Assembly: GCF_009935865.1 (NCBI RefSeq)
Contig: NZ_QWEL01000005.1
Span: 1 to 64,000, forward strand
Reading direction: 5' to 3'
Length of the DNA: 64,000 nucleotides
Source: Odoribacter sp. Z80
GTDB lineage: Bacteria; Bacteroidota; Bacteroidia; Bacteroidales; Marinifilaceae
Part shown: positions 51,914 through 61,730 of the stretch, one piece after another
Numbering within the stretch: the first letter of the stretch is position 1
How the letters are laid out: the number at the start of each line of letters is the position of its first letter
The notes under the pieces: model-generated
Told to the model about the DNA's origin: nothing
Database searches by the model: none
The model's input: only the letters and a program-made list of their open reading frames with translations
Translations under genes and position numbers: made by a program

Positions 51914-53509
51914 ATGTTTGAAAGTCTTTTACAATCCTCTTATTTTGCTCTTTTTCTGATTGTCGCTTTGGGGTTTATCCTGGGGAAGATAAATTTTAAA
52001 GGAATATCTCTGGATGTTTCTGCGGTAATTTTTATTGCTTTGTTATTCGGGCATTTTGGTGTTATCATTCCGAAAGAATTGGGTAATTTCGGTTTGGTGT
52101 TGTTTATTTTTACTATCGGCATCCAATCTGGTCCCGGTTTTTTCGGTTCTTTTAAATCGAAAGGAAAAGTTTTGATTCTCATTACTTTGTTGATTGTTGG
52201 CTCCGCTTCCTTAACGGGGGTGTTTCTGAAATATATGCTGAACATACGGACCGATGAGATTGTGGGCTTAATAGCCGGTGCTTTAACCAGTACGCCGGGA
52301 TTGGCTGCTGCCATAGATGCTACACAGTCGTCTTCCGCTTCTATTTCTTATGGTATTGCCTATCCTTTTGGAGTAATAGGGGTCATTTTATTTGTGAAAT
52401 TGTTGCCGAAGATGTTGGGGATTGATTTGAAGGTGGAAGAAAAACGCCTGGAGCGTATGCAGAAAGAAAAATACCCTTCCTTGCAAACGGCTACTTTCCG
52501 TATAACCAATCTGGGAGTAGTAGGAAAATCGTTGATTCAATTGCAGATCCGGACAATGACGGGAGCGGTCGTGTCCCGTATTCGGCACGGAGAAAATACG
52601 GAACTTCCCTCTCCGCAGAGTATTTTGCATAAAGACGATTTGGTGAAAGCTGTGGGAAATGAGTTGGCTTTGGAGCAGCTGGGGCTTTTGTTGGGGGAGA
52701 GGATAACGGAAGATTTGCCTTTGGCTCAGTCGTATGAGTTACGTCTTCTTTTGATCACCAATAAGGAGTTAATCGGAAAAAGTTTGGGAAATCTCAATCT
52801 GCAGGGAAATTTTCATTCGACGGTAACGCGTGTCAGACGGAGTGGTATTGATCTTTCCCCGACTCCTGATTTGGTTTTGAAGTTCGGGGATAAACTGACA
52901 GTAGTCGGGCACAAGGATAGTTTGACGGAATTGTCCAAATTGGTGGGAAATGATGAAAAACGGCTTTCTGATACTGATTTTTTTCCGATCGCCATGGGGA
53001 TTGTTCTGGGAGTGATTTTTGGGAAAATCAATATTTCTTTTTCCGATAGTTTTCATTTTTCTCCGGGGTTGACCGGGGGAGTGTTGATTGTGGCTTTGAT
53101 ATTGAGTGCTTTAGGAAAAACCGGCCCGATTATCTGGTCGATGTCCGGTTCGGCCAACCAATTGTTGCGCCAGTTGGGATTGTTATTGTTTCTGGCTGAA
53201 GTCGGAACTTCTGCCGGGACAAATCTGGTAGCCACTTTTCAGGAGAGTGGCTGGATGCTTTTCGGTGTCGGTTTTGCTATTACGTTGGTACCTATGATTA
53301 TGGCCGTGCTGATAGGTTATTTTATTTGTAAAATCAGTATTTTTGATTTGATGGGAACCATTACCGGCGGAATGACCAGTACGCCTGGACTGGCTGCTGC
53401 TGATTCGATGACCGGCTTAGATATTCCCAGCGTTGCTTATGCTACGGTCTATCCGATAGCTATGGTCTTTTTGATTATTTTTATTCAATTGATAGCGGCG
53501 TTCCTGTAA
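51914..53509 (+). CDS. AspT/YidE-like transporter with RCK C-terminal domains
   Basis: The start is set at ATG 51914 (MFESLLQSSYFALFL); earlier ATGs at 51863, 51884 and 51902 overlap or abut the aroA end and add charged residues with no family match. The 531-residue protein is an internal duplication: helices with ILGKINFKGISLDV and GALTSTPGLAAA in the first half match VIFGKINISFSD and GGMTSTPGLAAADS in the second. Two RCK_C (TrkA-C) domains lie between (about 190-365), one with ELRLLLITNKELIGKSLGNL. This is the YidE/YbjL/AspT antiporter layout. The substrate is unknown. It may be part of the aro operon. Confidence 0.88.
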   Translation: MFESLLQSSYFALFLIVALGFILGKINFKGISLDVSAVIFIALLFGHFGVIIPKELGNFGLVLFIFTIGIQSGPGFFGSFKSKGKVLILITLLIVGSASLTGVFLKYMLNIRTDEIVGLIAGALTSTPGLAAAIDATQSSSASISYGIAYPFGVIGVILFVKLLPKMLGIDLKVEEKRLERMQKEKYPSLQTATFRITNLGVVGKSLIQLQIRTMTGAVVSRIRHGENTELPSPQSILHKDDLVKAVGNELALEQLGLLLGERITEDLPLAQSYELRLLLITNKELIGKSLGNLNLQGNFHSTVTRVRRSGIDLSPTPDLVLKFGDKLTVVGHKDSLTELSKLVGNDEKRLSDTDFFPIAMGIVLGVIFGKINISFSDSFHFSPGLTGGVLIVALILSALGKTGPIIWSMSGSANQLLRQLGLLLFLAEVGTSAGTNLVATFQESGWMLFGVGFAITLVPMIMAVLIGYFICKISIFDLMGTITGGMTSTPGLAAADSMTGLDIPSVAYATVYPIAMVFLIIFIQLIAAFL

Positions 53510-53510
53510 A

Positions 53511-53957
53511 TTAAACCTTTCTTCGGACTTTAAAGAAATCTTTTACTATTTTGCTGCATTCTTCTGCGAGGACTTCGGTTGTCAATTTTGTGCGGGGGTG
53601 AAGCACGGAAGGGGTTAAACGGGAATAGCCCCGGTGAGGGTCGGGTGCCCCGATGATTAATTCTCCGAGTTGTGCCCAGGCCAATGCCCCTGCACACATG
53701 GTACAGGGCTCCATTGTGACATATAGACTGCATTCGTTCAGGTATTTTCCCCCTAAATAGGCTGATGCCATGGTGGTGGCGAGCATTTCTGCATGGGCCG
53801 TGACATCATTTAGTTTTTCAGTTTCGTTGTGGGCGCGGGCAATGATTTTACCCTGGCATACCACTATTGCCCCTACCGGAATTTCTCCTTCTTCGGCTGC
53901 TTTGCGGGCTTCTGCCAGTGCTTGCCGCATATATTTTTCGTGGGTTGCGCTATCCAA
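53511..53957 (-). CDS. tadA: tRNA-specific adenosine deaminase
   Basis: The 148-residue zinc deaminase converts the wobble adenosine of tRNA-Arg(ACG) to inosine. The HAE motif is at residues 55-57 with the catalytic glutamate, and PCTMC at 84-88 supplies the two zinc cysteines. Length fits TadA, although a guanine or nucleoside deaminase cannot be excluded on sequence alone. It converges on the AspT-like gene with 1 bp between stop codons. A TAGTTTTG box lies at 53993-54000 on this strand. Confidence 0.88.
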   Translation of the reverse strand: MDSATHEKYMRQALAEARKAAEEGEIPVGAIVVCQGKIIARAHNETEKLNDVTAHAEMLATTMASAYLGGKYLNECSLYVTMEPCTMCAGALAWAQLGELIIGAPDPHRGYSRLTPSVLHPRTKLTTEVLAEECSKIVKDFFKVRRKV

Positions 53958-53992
53958 TGAGTCTGATAATTAAATGTGGCTGTAATTTTTTG

Positions 53993-54000
53993 CAAAACTA
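53993..54000 (-). promoter_or_regulatory. -7 box of tadA
   Basis: The minus strand reads TAGTTTTG, an exact TAnnTTTG match, 35 bp upstream of the tadA start. Confidence 0.5.
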
Positions 54001-54189
54001 AAAACTTTTTGCACAATTTTCTGCGGTCGGTTTCTTTTCCTTCGTTTGTCATGCTGTTTTATGATAACGTTTGAGGACAATTCGGAGTGAATGATGATTG
54101 AAATATTTTGGTAACAGGGATTTTATTCTTAATTTTAACATCTCCAAAAAGGATGATTTGGTCGTTTATTAATCATTAATCATATTTTT

Positions 54190-55449
54190 ATGCAGACTAT
54201 TGATACTTATAATTTTCAAGGCAAAAAAGCGTTAATCCGTGTAGATTTTAATGTGCCTTTGAATGATAAATTTGAAATAACCGATGATACCCGGATGCGG
54301 GCTGCTATTCCTACCATTAAAAAAGTATTGGCTGGCGGCGGTGCTGTTATTCTGATGTCGCACTTGGGACGTCCGAAAGGTCCTGATGCAAAGTTTTCTT
54401 TGAAACATATTCTGAAACATTTGGAAGAATTGTTGGGACAACCGGTGAAATTTGCTGATGATTGTGTGGGTGAAAGTGCTAAAAAACAGGCTTCCGAATT
54501 GAAACCGGGGGAGGTTCTGGTATTGGAAAACCTGCGCTTCTATGCAGAAGAGGAAGGGAAGCCCCGTGGATTGGCCGAGGATGCTTCGGAGGAAGAGAAA
54601 AAAGCTGCTAAAGCTGCTGTAAAAGAATCTCAGAAAAAGTTTGTTGCCGACCTGGCTTCTTTGGGAGATTGCTGGATCAATGATGCTTTTGGTACTGCTC
54701 ACCGGGCACATGCTTCCACAGCTTTGATTGCTAAATATTTTCCGAATGATAAAATGTTCGGCTATGTGATGGAAGGTGAACTTAAGGCAGTCGATAGTGT
54801 AATGAAAAATCCGAAACGTCCGTTTACTGCTATCATGGGAGGTTCGAAAGTGTCTTCCAAAATTGATATTATCATGAACCTGATGGATAAGGTGGATAAC
54901 CTCATTCTGGGAGGTGGTATGACTTATACTTTCAAAGCGGCGTTGGGAGGTCATGTGGGTAGCTCTATCTGCGAAACAGACAAATTGGATCTGGCTTTAG
55001 ACATTATGCGGATTGCCAAAGAAAAAGGGGTGAATCTGGTGCTTTCCAATCAGGCTGTCGTGGCGGATGCTTTCAGTAATGATGCCAACGTACAGATTTG
55101 CGATCCGATGGAAATTCCTGATGGTTGGGAAGGATTGGATATCGGCCCGGAAACGCGGGAGCGTTTTGCTCAAGTGATTGAAGAATCAAAAACCATTCTT
55201 TGGAATGGCCCGGTCGGCGTATTTGAGATGCCGAAATTTGCGGAGGGAACGAAGGCTGTTGCAGATGCTATTGTAAAAGCAACAGAAAAAGGAGCCTTCT
55301 CATTGATTGGCGGAGGTGATTCTGTGGCTGCTATCAATCAGTTTGGCCTGGCCGACAAAGTAAGCTATGTTTCCACTGGTGGCGGTGCTCTTCTGGAGTA
55401 TATCGAAGGAAAGGACCTGCCTGGTATTTCTGCTATTCGCGGAGAATAA
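54190..55449 (+). CDS. pgk: Phosphoglycerate kinase
   Basis: The 419-residue glycolytic enzyme transfers phosphate from 1,3-bisphosphoglycerate to ADP. It has the N-terminal signature [13 protein letters not shown], the substrate region [11 protein letters not shown], a lysine/alanine-rich insertion near residues 130-150, [15 protein letters not shown], the domain hinge and the nucleotide-site motif [15 protein letters not shown]. Length is typical. It is monocistronic and ends at a hairpin shared with the convergent trkA gene. Confidence 0.97.
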   Translation: MQTIDTYNFQGKKALIRVDFNVPLNDKFEITDDTRMRAAIPTIKKVLAGGGAVILMSHLGRPKGPDAKFSLKHILKHLEELLGQPVKFADDCVGESAKKQASELKPGEVLVLENLRFYAEEEGKPRGLAEDASEEEKKAAKAAVKESQKKFVADLASLGDCWINDAFGTAHRAHASTALIAKYFPNDKMFGYVMEGELKAVDSVMKNPKRPFTAIMGGSKVSSKIDIIMNLMDKVDNLILGGGMTYTFKAALGGHVGSSICETDKLDLALDIMRIAKEKGVNLVLSNQAVVADAFSNDANVQICDPMEIPDGWEGLDIGPETRERFAQVIEESKTILWNGPVGVFEMPKFAEGTKAVADAIVKATEKGAFSLIGGGDSVAAINQFGLADKVSYVSTGGGALLEYIEGKDLPGISAIRGE

Positions 55450-55469
55450 GCCTGTCTTTTGCGGAATTG

Positions 55470-55501
55470 AAAGCGTCTGTCTCCTGGGAGGCAGACGCTT
55501 T
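55470..55501. terminator. Hairpin between pgk and trkA
   Basis: AAAGCGTCTG (55470-55479) pairs perfectly with CAGACGCTTT (55492-55501) around a 12-base loop. T-tracts are short on both strands. Confidence 0.6.
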
Positions 55502-55504
55502 GCA

Positions 55505-56176
55505 TTAACGCTGGAGGAGTCTGAACCGGTTTCGTTTTCCGAAAAGAATGAATATATCATTCGGTTGTACAATGAAATCATCGGGTGGCGTTTCCAGTAA
55601 CTCCATTTGTAAATATCCCTTTTCTTCGTCGTGAATATAGTGTTTGATTGCTATTAACTTCAGGGAAAAATCTTTTTCTAATTGAATGTCGGTAAGTTTA
55701 CGTCCCGAGAAAAATGCAGGCAATTTCATTTCATAAATGAAATAATCCGGAGTAATTTCATAGGAATAGATTAAAGTAGTGATGTCTGTTTTAGTGGCAA
55801 AATAGTCGGCATATTCTTTTTCCAGTTGGATGATTTCCATAATGCCCATGGCTTCCAGTACGGTTTTATGAAGAGCGGAAATGGCCCGGGCAATGATTCT
55901 TTTGGCTCCGTTTTGTTTCAGGATGGCTATCGTCAGTATGGATGCCCCGGCATCTTTGCCGAGGGTTACAATATTGAGGTCTGCTTCTTTTAATGGAAGA
56001 TTGCGGACTGCCTGCTCGTTGTTTAAATCTAAGCAGATTGTGTTTTTAATGCTGTCTTTGTAAGCATTTACTTTATCCATATTTTTATCTACTCCGATAA
56101 CCTCATAGCCCATTGCCGTCAGGCGTTGTGCCAACGCCATGCCGAAATTTCCGAGACCGATGATGATGCATTTCAT
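55505..56176 (-). CDS. trkA: Trk/Ktr potassium uptake regulatory subunit
   Basis: The 223-residue protein has an N-terminal RCK_N Rossmann domain with the nucleotide loop IIGLGNFGMALAQRL and the acidic residue in VDKNMDKV, and a C-terminal RCK_C domain (about 140-223). Single-unit TrkA or KtrA-like proteins form rings that gate the membrane subunit in response to ATP/ADP or NAD(H). It lies 72 bp downstream of the channel gene on the same strand, so they form one uptake system. Confidence 0.92.
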   Translation of the reverse strand: MKCIIIGLGNFGMALAQRLTAMGYEVIGVDKNMDKVNAYKDSIKNTICLDLNNEQAVRNLPLKEADLNIVTLGKDAGASILTIAILKQNGAKRIIARAISALHKTVLEAMGIMEIIQLEKEYADYFATKTDITTLIYSYEITPDYFIYEMKLPAFFSGRKLTDIQLEKDFSLKLIAIKHYIHDEEKGYLQMELLETPPDDFIVQPNDIFILFGKRNRFRLLQR

Positions 56177-56248
56177 AGCTACCTGGTTTCAAGGTTTTTA
56201 TTCCGGTCATACGAAAATCATTGCGGTAAGTTTTTTTCCGGCTTTATT

Positions 56249-58057
56249 TCATAGGATGACATTATCTTCGGCATAGGTATAATGTTGTGATTTCTGCTGA
56301 CGGAAAATTCCTGTCAGTAAAGTAAACAGACCGACCCGGCCGACAAACATGGTCAGAATGATAATGATTTTTCCTGGCAAAGTCAATTGGGGTGTGAAAT
56401 TCAGGCTGAGTCCGACTGTACTGAGGGCGGAAATCATTTCAAACAGGGCTTGGGTAGGCTGGCTGCCGGGTACTACAATGGTGATGAGGAGGGTGTTGAT
56501 ACTGATCCAAAGAATGGATAAAAAAACTATTGCATGGGCTCGTTTTACATTTTCTTTGGGTAGTTGTCTTTTAAAGATTTCTATGTTCTCTTTTCCCCGG
56601 AGTGTACTGAAAATGTTTTTCACGACAATCGTAAAAGTGGTGGTCTTTATGCCTCCTCCGGTGGATAAAGGAGAAGCGCCAATCCACATAAGCAGCATGG
56701 TTAGGACGATTGTTGGAGTGGAGAGCAGATTCATGCTCACGTTGTTAAAACCGGCCGTCCGGGGAGTAACGGCTCCCAGAAATGAAACAGCCAGTTTGCC
56801 CTTCCAGGGCAACTCTTTGAGCAGGTGGTTGTGCTCAAAAATAAAGAATAAAACAGTACCTCCGATTACTAAAAAGAGGGTAGCTGTTATAACGATGCGG
56901 GTGGTTGTATTTACAATGCGTACGTGGGAAGGCATTCTTTGCGAGGAACCTTGTAAACGGTAGATAAGATTTCTTATTTTATGGTTGAACAGTTTGCCAT
57001 AGTTAAACACTATGGGAAATCCTATTCCGCCCAGGATAATCAAAACGGCAATCCAACATTGGAATCCGTAAAGCGAGCGTGTAACGGGGTTGTTCAGATT
57101 CTCCGGGAGGGTAGAAAAACCCGCATTGCAAAAAGCCGATACGGAATGAAATATGGCGAAAAACGTGGGGTTCTCAATTTTTTCCCGAGGAAAGTCGTGA
57201 ACTTCCCACCATAGTATCCAGGAGCCTACTGCTTCAATAAAAATGGTTGTAAAGAAAGTATACATGAGTGTCTTGAAGATGTTGTTCATGGACTCCTCGC
57301 TTAAAATATTTTTCAATGCCATCTGGTCCGTAAAAGAGGTTTGGGTAAAAAAGGACATGGCTATAAAACTGGTAAAAGTCATTACCCCGACTCCTCCGAT
57401 TTGGATTAATAAAAGAATGATGATCTGTCCGGTCAACGTATAGGTGGTTGCCGTGTCGACTGTTGTTAATCCCGTGATACATACGGCACTGGTGGCAGTG
57501 AACAGGGCATCTGTAAAACTGAGAGGGTGGGAGTGGGCTTTGGGCAGCATTAATAAAGCGGCCCCGGTGAATATGATGAAGAGGAAACTGTAGGTAAACA
57601 TGAGTTCCGGGCGGATATGCCTCTGTAAAGTGCTTACAATGGCTTTGGACAATTGAATGATACTGATGAAAAGCAATAAGATACGCATTAAAATAGGGTC
57701 TATGCGTTGTAACCATTCTTCTGAAGGGAAATGGAGAGGGGACTGGGTGATGATGACAAATAATAATAGAAATAAGACAATCATTTCTATCCAAAACCCT
57801 TTTTCGTGCCAGATGTCTTTCAGGTTTAAAAGGATATTAACCAGGCTGCCTGAGAGAAATATGTACATCATCAGATTGTAGCCGTATGTGATGTGGGTTT
57901 TACTGGTGTCCGGGACGGCATAGCCGTATTCATAAGCCAGTAATCCCAGTGTCGTCAGGGATGCCAATACAAACAACAAAACGACCACCTTACGCAGGAG
58001 GTTTCGGGTGATGCGGCCAATCAGATGGAGTTTATATCTGTATTCAGTTGAAAGCAT
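56249..58057 (-). CDS. trkH: TrkH/KtrB-family potassium transporter
   Basis: The 602-residue membrane protein has four pore repeats: SAVCITGLTTVD, SAFCNAGFSTL, GAVTPRTAGFNN and SALSTVGLSLNF, each with a selectivity-filter glycine. The first ~150 residues form additional hydrophobic helices before the KtrB-like core (which is about 450 residues), making it longer than KtrB and TrkH. It imports K+ with the RCK protein encoded next. The gene order is channel then regulator. Confidence 0.93.
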   Translation of the reverse strand: MLSTEYRYKLHLIGRITRNLLRKVVVLLFVLASLTTLGLLAYEYGYAVPDTSKTHITYGYNLMMYIFLSGSLVNILLNLKDIWHEKGFWIEMIVLFLLLFVIITQSPLHFPSEEWLQRIDPILMRILLLFISIIQLSKAIVSTLQRHIRPELMFTYSFLFIIFTGAALLMLPKAHSHPLSFTDALFTATSAVCITGLTTVDTATTYTLTGQIIILLLIQIGGVGVMTFTSFIAMSFFTQTSFTDQMALKNILSEESMNNIFKTLMYTFFTTIFIEAVGSWILWWEVHDFPREKIENPTFFAIFHSVSAFCNAGFSTLPENLNNPVTRSLYGFQCWIAVLIILGGIGFPIVFNYGKLFNHKIRNLIYRLQGSSQRMPSHVRIVNTTTRIVITATLFLVIGGTVLFFIFEHNHLLKELPWKGKLAVSFLGAVTPRTAGFNNVSMNLLSTPTIVLTMLLMWIGASPLSTGGGIKTTTFTIVVKNIFSTLRGKENIEIFKRQLPKENVKRAHAIVFLSILWISINTLLITIVVPGSQPTQALFEMISALSTVGLSLNFTPQLTLPGKIIIILTMFVGRVGLFTLLTGIFRQQKSQHYTYAEDNVIL

Positions 58058-58111
58058 ATAGGTGAAACAGCTTATCTGAAAGATGAACGGAAGTGGCCCA
58101 AAAAAGTTAAT

Positions 58112-58138
58112 GCCTGTTTTATGAAAAATAAAACAGGC
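58112..58138. terminator. Hairpin after the DUF486 gene
   Basis: GCCTGTTTTA (58112-58121) pairs perfectly with TAAAACAGGC (58129-58138) around a 7-base loop. On the minus strand a T-run follows a few bases later. Confidence 0.55.
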
Positions 58139-58174
58139 CGATATGGTTTGAATGGAAATCCCGGAGACGGGATG

Positions 58175-58543
58175 TTATTTCAGGAATACAAAATATACGG
58201 CCATAACGAGGCAGGCGCAGGCGGCAAAATGATTCCACTGGAAGGTTACTCCTTTAAAAAAGGTGAGAGAAAAAGCCATAAAAATGATTAAAGTAATCAC
58301 TTCCTGAATGATTTTTAACTGCATCAGACTGAACGGTCCGCCGTTGCCTTCGAAGCCCAGACGGTTTGCCGGGACCTGGGCGCAATATTCGAAGAAAGCA
58401 ATACACCATGAAAACAGGATGATACCGATAAGGGGCCAGTGGGTACTGACTTTGGCTTCTTGCAATTTTAAGTGGCCGTACCAAGCGAAAGTCATAAAAA
58501 TGTTGGAGCAAATCAGCAAAAGTATGGTATAAAATCCTTTCAT
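58175..58543 (-). CDS. DUF486 (DMT-like) membrane protein
   Basis: The 122-residue protein has four transmembrane helices and the DUF486 signature around FAWYGHLK, PLIGIILFSWCIAFFEYCAQ and VPANRLG, with GPFSLMQLKIIQEV in the third helix. The family resembles small drug/metabolite transporters but has no assigned substrate. It is a single gene, with a hairpin downstream and no exact promoter box seen. Confidence 0.88.
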   Translation of the reverse strand: MKGFYTILLLICSNIFMTFAWYGHLKLQEAKVSTHWPLIGIILFSWCIAFFEYCAQVPANRLGFEGNGGPFSLMQLKIIQEVITLIIFMAFSLTFFKGVTFQWNHFAACACLVMAVYFVFLK

Positions 58544-58679
58544 AGAATTAAAAGTTGGTCTGAGAGTGAATAATAGCGCGGCAAAATTATATTTTTTCTG
58601 ATTTTGTTATTCTGATTTTCCGTTTGTTTTTCATTTTTACTTTTCTATCTTTGTTCAAAGGTGACTAAAAGTGTTTTGA

Positions 58680-59522
58680 ATGATGTCTAATACGATACAT
58701 AGCATTGAAATCCGGAATTTGTGGCGGAAGTATGATTTTTTCTGGGAAAATCTCAAACCGGATGTGAATATCCTGATAGGTATTAACGGGAGTGGGAAAA
58801 CTACTTTGTTTAATATCATTGATGCCGTTTTTATGGCTGATTTGAAGCGGTTGAAAGGGTATGGTGTAGAAGTGGAAATCCATATGGACGATGGTATTGT
58901 GGATTATCATCCGAAAATGAATATAGCTGATTTAAAAAGGAATTTGCAACAAGTGAAATACCAGAAAATCAGCACCTTTGATGTTCCCTTCCGGGACCGT
59001 TCAAAAGCGGGGAAAGAATACAGTCAGTTATACAATGAGTTACATACCATTGTGTACGATATTGGTGGTCCTAATCCTTCGTTTTCGGATTACCGGCTGA
59101 AAGCCACTAATTTCCCGGAGAAGGCGGAGAATATTAATTTACGTATCAGGACTTTGTTTGAGACCGTAGACCGGCTTTTTGCCAAAACCGGAAAAAATAT
59201 ACGGATAGACCCCCATACCAATCATCTGATTTTTATAGATGAGGGCGAGGAGATTCCTTTGTATAAGCTTTCTTCCGGTGAAAAACAATTGTTGCTTATC
59301 CTGATGAAGGTATTTTTGATGGAAGAACAACCCTACATCCTTTTGATGGATGAGCCGGAGATTTCTTTGCATATTGAGTGGCAATATAAGTTATTCGAAG
59401 AAATTCGTCGTTTGAATCCCAATTGCCAGATTATTACCTCCACCCATTCTCCCAGTCTGTTTGGTGATGGTTGGGGTGACAAATTGGTGTTTGTGGAAGA
59501 TTTGGTAAAGGGTAGGAGTTAA
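58680..59522 (+). CDS. ABC-type AAA ATPase of a two-gene module with DUF4435
   Basis: The 280-residue protein is a compact ABC-ATPase-like AAA protein. Walker A GINGSGKT is at residues 34-41, the signature LSSGEKQL at 197-204, Walker B ILLMDEPEIS at 220-229 with the catalytic glutamate, and the H-loop STHSPSLF at 254-261. It has no transmembrane or substrate-binding partner, so it is of the OLD/RecF-like AAA_15/AAA_21 type. It is followed after 43 bp by a DUF4435 gene. AAA plus DUF4435 is the composition of PARIS (AriA-AriB). This protein is shorter than the AriA proteins I know of. Confidence 0.85.
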   Translation: MMSNTIHSIEIRNLWRKYDFFWENLKPDVNILIGINGSGKTTLFNIIDAVFMADLKRLKGYGVEVEIHMDDGIVDYHPKMNIADLKRNLQQVKYQKISTFDVPFRDRSKAGKEYSQLYNELHTIVYDIGGPNPSFSDYRLKATNFPEKAENINLRIRTLFETVDRLFAKTGKNIRIDPHTNHLIFIDEGEEIPLYKLSSGEKQLLLILMKVFLMEEQPYILLMDEPEISLHIEWQYKLFEEIRRLNPNCQIITSTHSPSLFGDGWGDKLVFVEDLVKGRS

Positions 59523-59565
59523 AGCGGTTCAGGTGTTAGAGTGGTATTGTATTTAGTGGTTTTCT

Positions 59566-60543
59566 ATGTTTGTGTGCGGAGACAGAGAAAATAATGGACG
59601 CGGGGCACATTTTGCAAATGCTGCCAAAAGATTTGCTTTGGATGCGAAAATGTTTCGTTGCAGGGCTGCTGTACATGTTGAGAATAAAGATGATATAGCC
59701 TTCTGGAGTGCTGTGCTCAAACATTTTCGTCCGGGAGATAAGTTTCATTTTATCGCCGGTTCCCGGAATGAATATGGAAATGAAACCTATGGGGTCACTC
59801 AGTGTTTGAAGTATTTCCCTTATCTCAGTCCGGATTTTTTTATTTGTATTGACAGTGACTACCGGTATTTGTTAAGAGAAAGACATATAGATGTAAAGCA
59901 TTTTGTGATTCAGACTTATACTTATTCTTTTGAAAATCATCATTGTTTTGCTGATGGGTTGGATGATGTCTGTTGCCGGGTGACCCGTTTGAAAAATACG
60001 GTTTTTGATTTCAATCGTTTTTTGACGGAATTTTCGAATATCCTTTATGAGCTTTTTATCTGGCATTTGTATTTTCAGAATGCAGATCCCATTCGTTTCA
60101 GTCAGTTCGAGTTTGACCATTATCTTAATCTGACAACTTCCCGTTCTTATCCCCTGGTGTATGATAATGGTGGCCGTGCTTTGGACGAACTGAGGGTTCG
60201 TGTGGAACGGAAATTGAAATTCTTCGGGAGAAAATACCCTCATGCTAACCTGGAGGTTGTGAGGCAGAAATACCTGCAATTGGGACTGACTTCCGATAAT
60301 GTTTATCTTTTTGTACGGGGGCATAACCTTTACAATTTGATTTTGTTGATTTGTAAAGAGGTATGTAAAGCTGTGTTGAGGCGGGAAAAAAGAAACCGGG
60401 TGGCTACCCGTGAGATGTTGAATGAATTGTACCGCTATCGTTATAGCCTGGAAGAGCAGTTGAAACAGAATATAAAATACGGGGCTTATCTTCCGATTCG
60501 AAAAATAGAGGAAGATATAAGGCAGCTTTTAGGAGAGAATTAA
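59566..60543 (+). CDS. DUF4435 (TOPRIM-like) protein, partner of the AAA ATPase
   Basis: The 325-residue protein shows the DUF4435 pattern. The TOPRIM-like acidic motif is VHVENKDDIAFW (E39), followed by ICIDSDYRYL with D96 and D98, and YSFENHHCF (E123). The C-terminal half is helical and basic (for example LRREKRNRVATREM) and may contact nucleic acid or the ATPase. In PARIS, AriB is a DUF4435 nuclease released by AriA when phage proteins are sensed. An in-frame stop at 59554 fixes the start near 59566. The surrounding genes are chromosomal, so this module may be resident and not on a mobile island. Confidence 0.8.
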   Translation: MFVCGDRENNGRGAHFANAAKRFALDAKMFRCRAAVHVENKDDIAFWSAVLKHFRPGDKFHFIAGSRNEYGNETYGVTQCLKYFPYLSPDFFICIDSDYRYLLRERHIDVKHFVIQTYTYSFENHHCFADGLDDVCCRVTRLKNTVFDFNRFLTEFSNILYELFIWHLYFQNADPIRFSQFEFDHYLNLTTSRSYPLVYDNGGRALDELRVRVERKLKFFGRKYPHANLEVVRQKYLQLGLTSDNVYLFVRGHNLYNLILLICKEVCKAVLRREKRNRVATREMLNELYRYRYSLEEQLKQNIKYGAYLPIRKIEEDIRQLLGEN

Positions 60544-60578
60544 TTTACTGTAAAATTTGTGCCTTTCTACTTTAGCAC

Positions 60579-60609
60579 TTTGAGTTAAAGTTTTGTTTTT
60601 CTACTTTTG
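60579..60609 (+). promoter_or_regulatory. Promoter of ruvB
   Basis: TTTG at 60579-60582 and TACTTTTG at 60602-60609 are exactly 19 bp apart. The longer possible ruvB start at 60593 lies inside this promoter, so the ATG at 60653 is the start. Confidence 0.75.
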
Positions 60610-60652
60610 GACGGGAATAGCATGGGTACAGCTATGTTGCAACTTATCGGTT

Positions 60653-61681
60653 ATGAGCGAATTTGATATCAGGGATAACACTTTAAAAGAAACGGAAAAA
60701 GAGTTTGAGCGGGCATTGAGGCCTTTGAATTTCGGAGATTTTCAGGGACAGAAGAAAATTGTAGAAAACCTGGAGATTTTTGTGCGGGCGGCCAAAATGC
60801 GCGGGGAGTCTTTAGACCATGTGATTTTACACGGTCCGCCGGGACTGGGAAAAACGACCTTGTCGGCTATCATAGCAAATGAATTGGGCGTAGGTATAAA
60901 AATCACCTCCGGACCGGTTCTGGATAAACCGGGTGATTTGGCGGGTTTATTGACCAATCTGGAAGAGAATGACGTTTTGTTTATTGATGAGATCCATCGT
61001 TTAAGTCCTGTGGTGGAGGAATATCTCTATTCGGCAATGGAAGATTACCGGATAGATATTATGATTGATAAGGGGCCTGCCGCTCGTTCGGTGCAGATAC
61101 AAATCAATCCTTTTACTTTGATCGGAGCGACAACCCGAAGCGGCCTTTTGACTGCTCCTTTACGGGCCCGGTTCGGGATTAACTGCCATTTGGAATATTA
61201 TGATATGGATATTCTGGCCGGCATTATTCATCGTTCGGCCTGCATATTGAACATTGGAATTACCAGCCAGGCGGCCAAAGAAATTGCTTCCCGCAGCCGC
61301 GGAACGCCTCGTATTGCCAATGCATTGTTGCGACGGGTACGGGATTTTGCCATGGTGAAAGGGAATGGAAACATAGACCATGAAATTACCCGTTATGCAT
61401 TGGAGGCATTGAATATTGACAAATATGGCCTGGATGAAATGGATAATAAGATTCTCCTGACCATTATCGAGAAATTTAAGGGAGGTCCGGTCGGACTGAC
61501 AACTATAGCTACTGCGGTGGGGGAAGATGCCGGAACTTTAGAAGAAGTTTATGAACCTTTCCTGATTAAAGAGGGATTTATTAAACGTACTCCCAGAGGC
61601 CGTGAGGTGACCGACCTCGCTTATAAACACCTTGGAAAGAACCGGCGGGAAACAAACGGGGAACAGATGACGCTTTTTTAG
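60653..61681 (+). CDS. ruvB: Holliday junction branch-migration helicase RuvB
   Basis: The 342-residue protein ([11 protein letters not shown]) is a hexameric AAA+ motor that drives branch migration with RuvA. It has Walker [12 protein letters not shown], Walker [11 protein letters not shown], sensor 1 [10 protein letters not shown], the arginine finger region RARFG and the sensor 2 segment [18 protein letters not shown], followed by a winged helix with [16 protein letters not shown]. The longer frame is rejected because it would begin within the promoter. No ruvA or ruvC is adjacent. Confidence 0.97.
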   Translation: MSEFDIRDNTLKETEKEFERALRPLNFGDFQGQKKIVENLEIFVRAAKMRGESLDHVILHGPPGLGKTTLSAIIANELGVGIKITSGPVLDKPGDLAGLLTNLEENDVLFIDEIHRLSPVVEEYLYSAMEDYRIDIMIDKGPAARSVQIQINPFTLIGATTRSGLLTAPLRARFGINCHLEYYDMDILAGIIHRSACILNIGITSQAAKEIASRSRGTPRIANALLRRVRDFAMVKGNGNIDHEITRYALEALNIDKYGLDEMDNKILLTIIEKFKGGPVGLTTIATAVGEDAGTLEEVYEPFLIKEGFIKRTPRGREVTDLAYKHLGKNRRETNGEQMTLF

Positions 61682-61730
61682 AAGGGACCTTTTCTCAGAA
61701 CTGCAAAAGAATCTCAGTTTTTAACGTTTG

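Noticed and set aside
54232-54954. 240-residue open frame antisense to pgk
   Set aside because: It lies wholly inside pgk on the other strand; pgk is certain and the antisense product resembles nothing.
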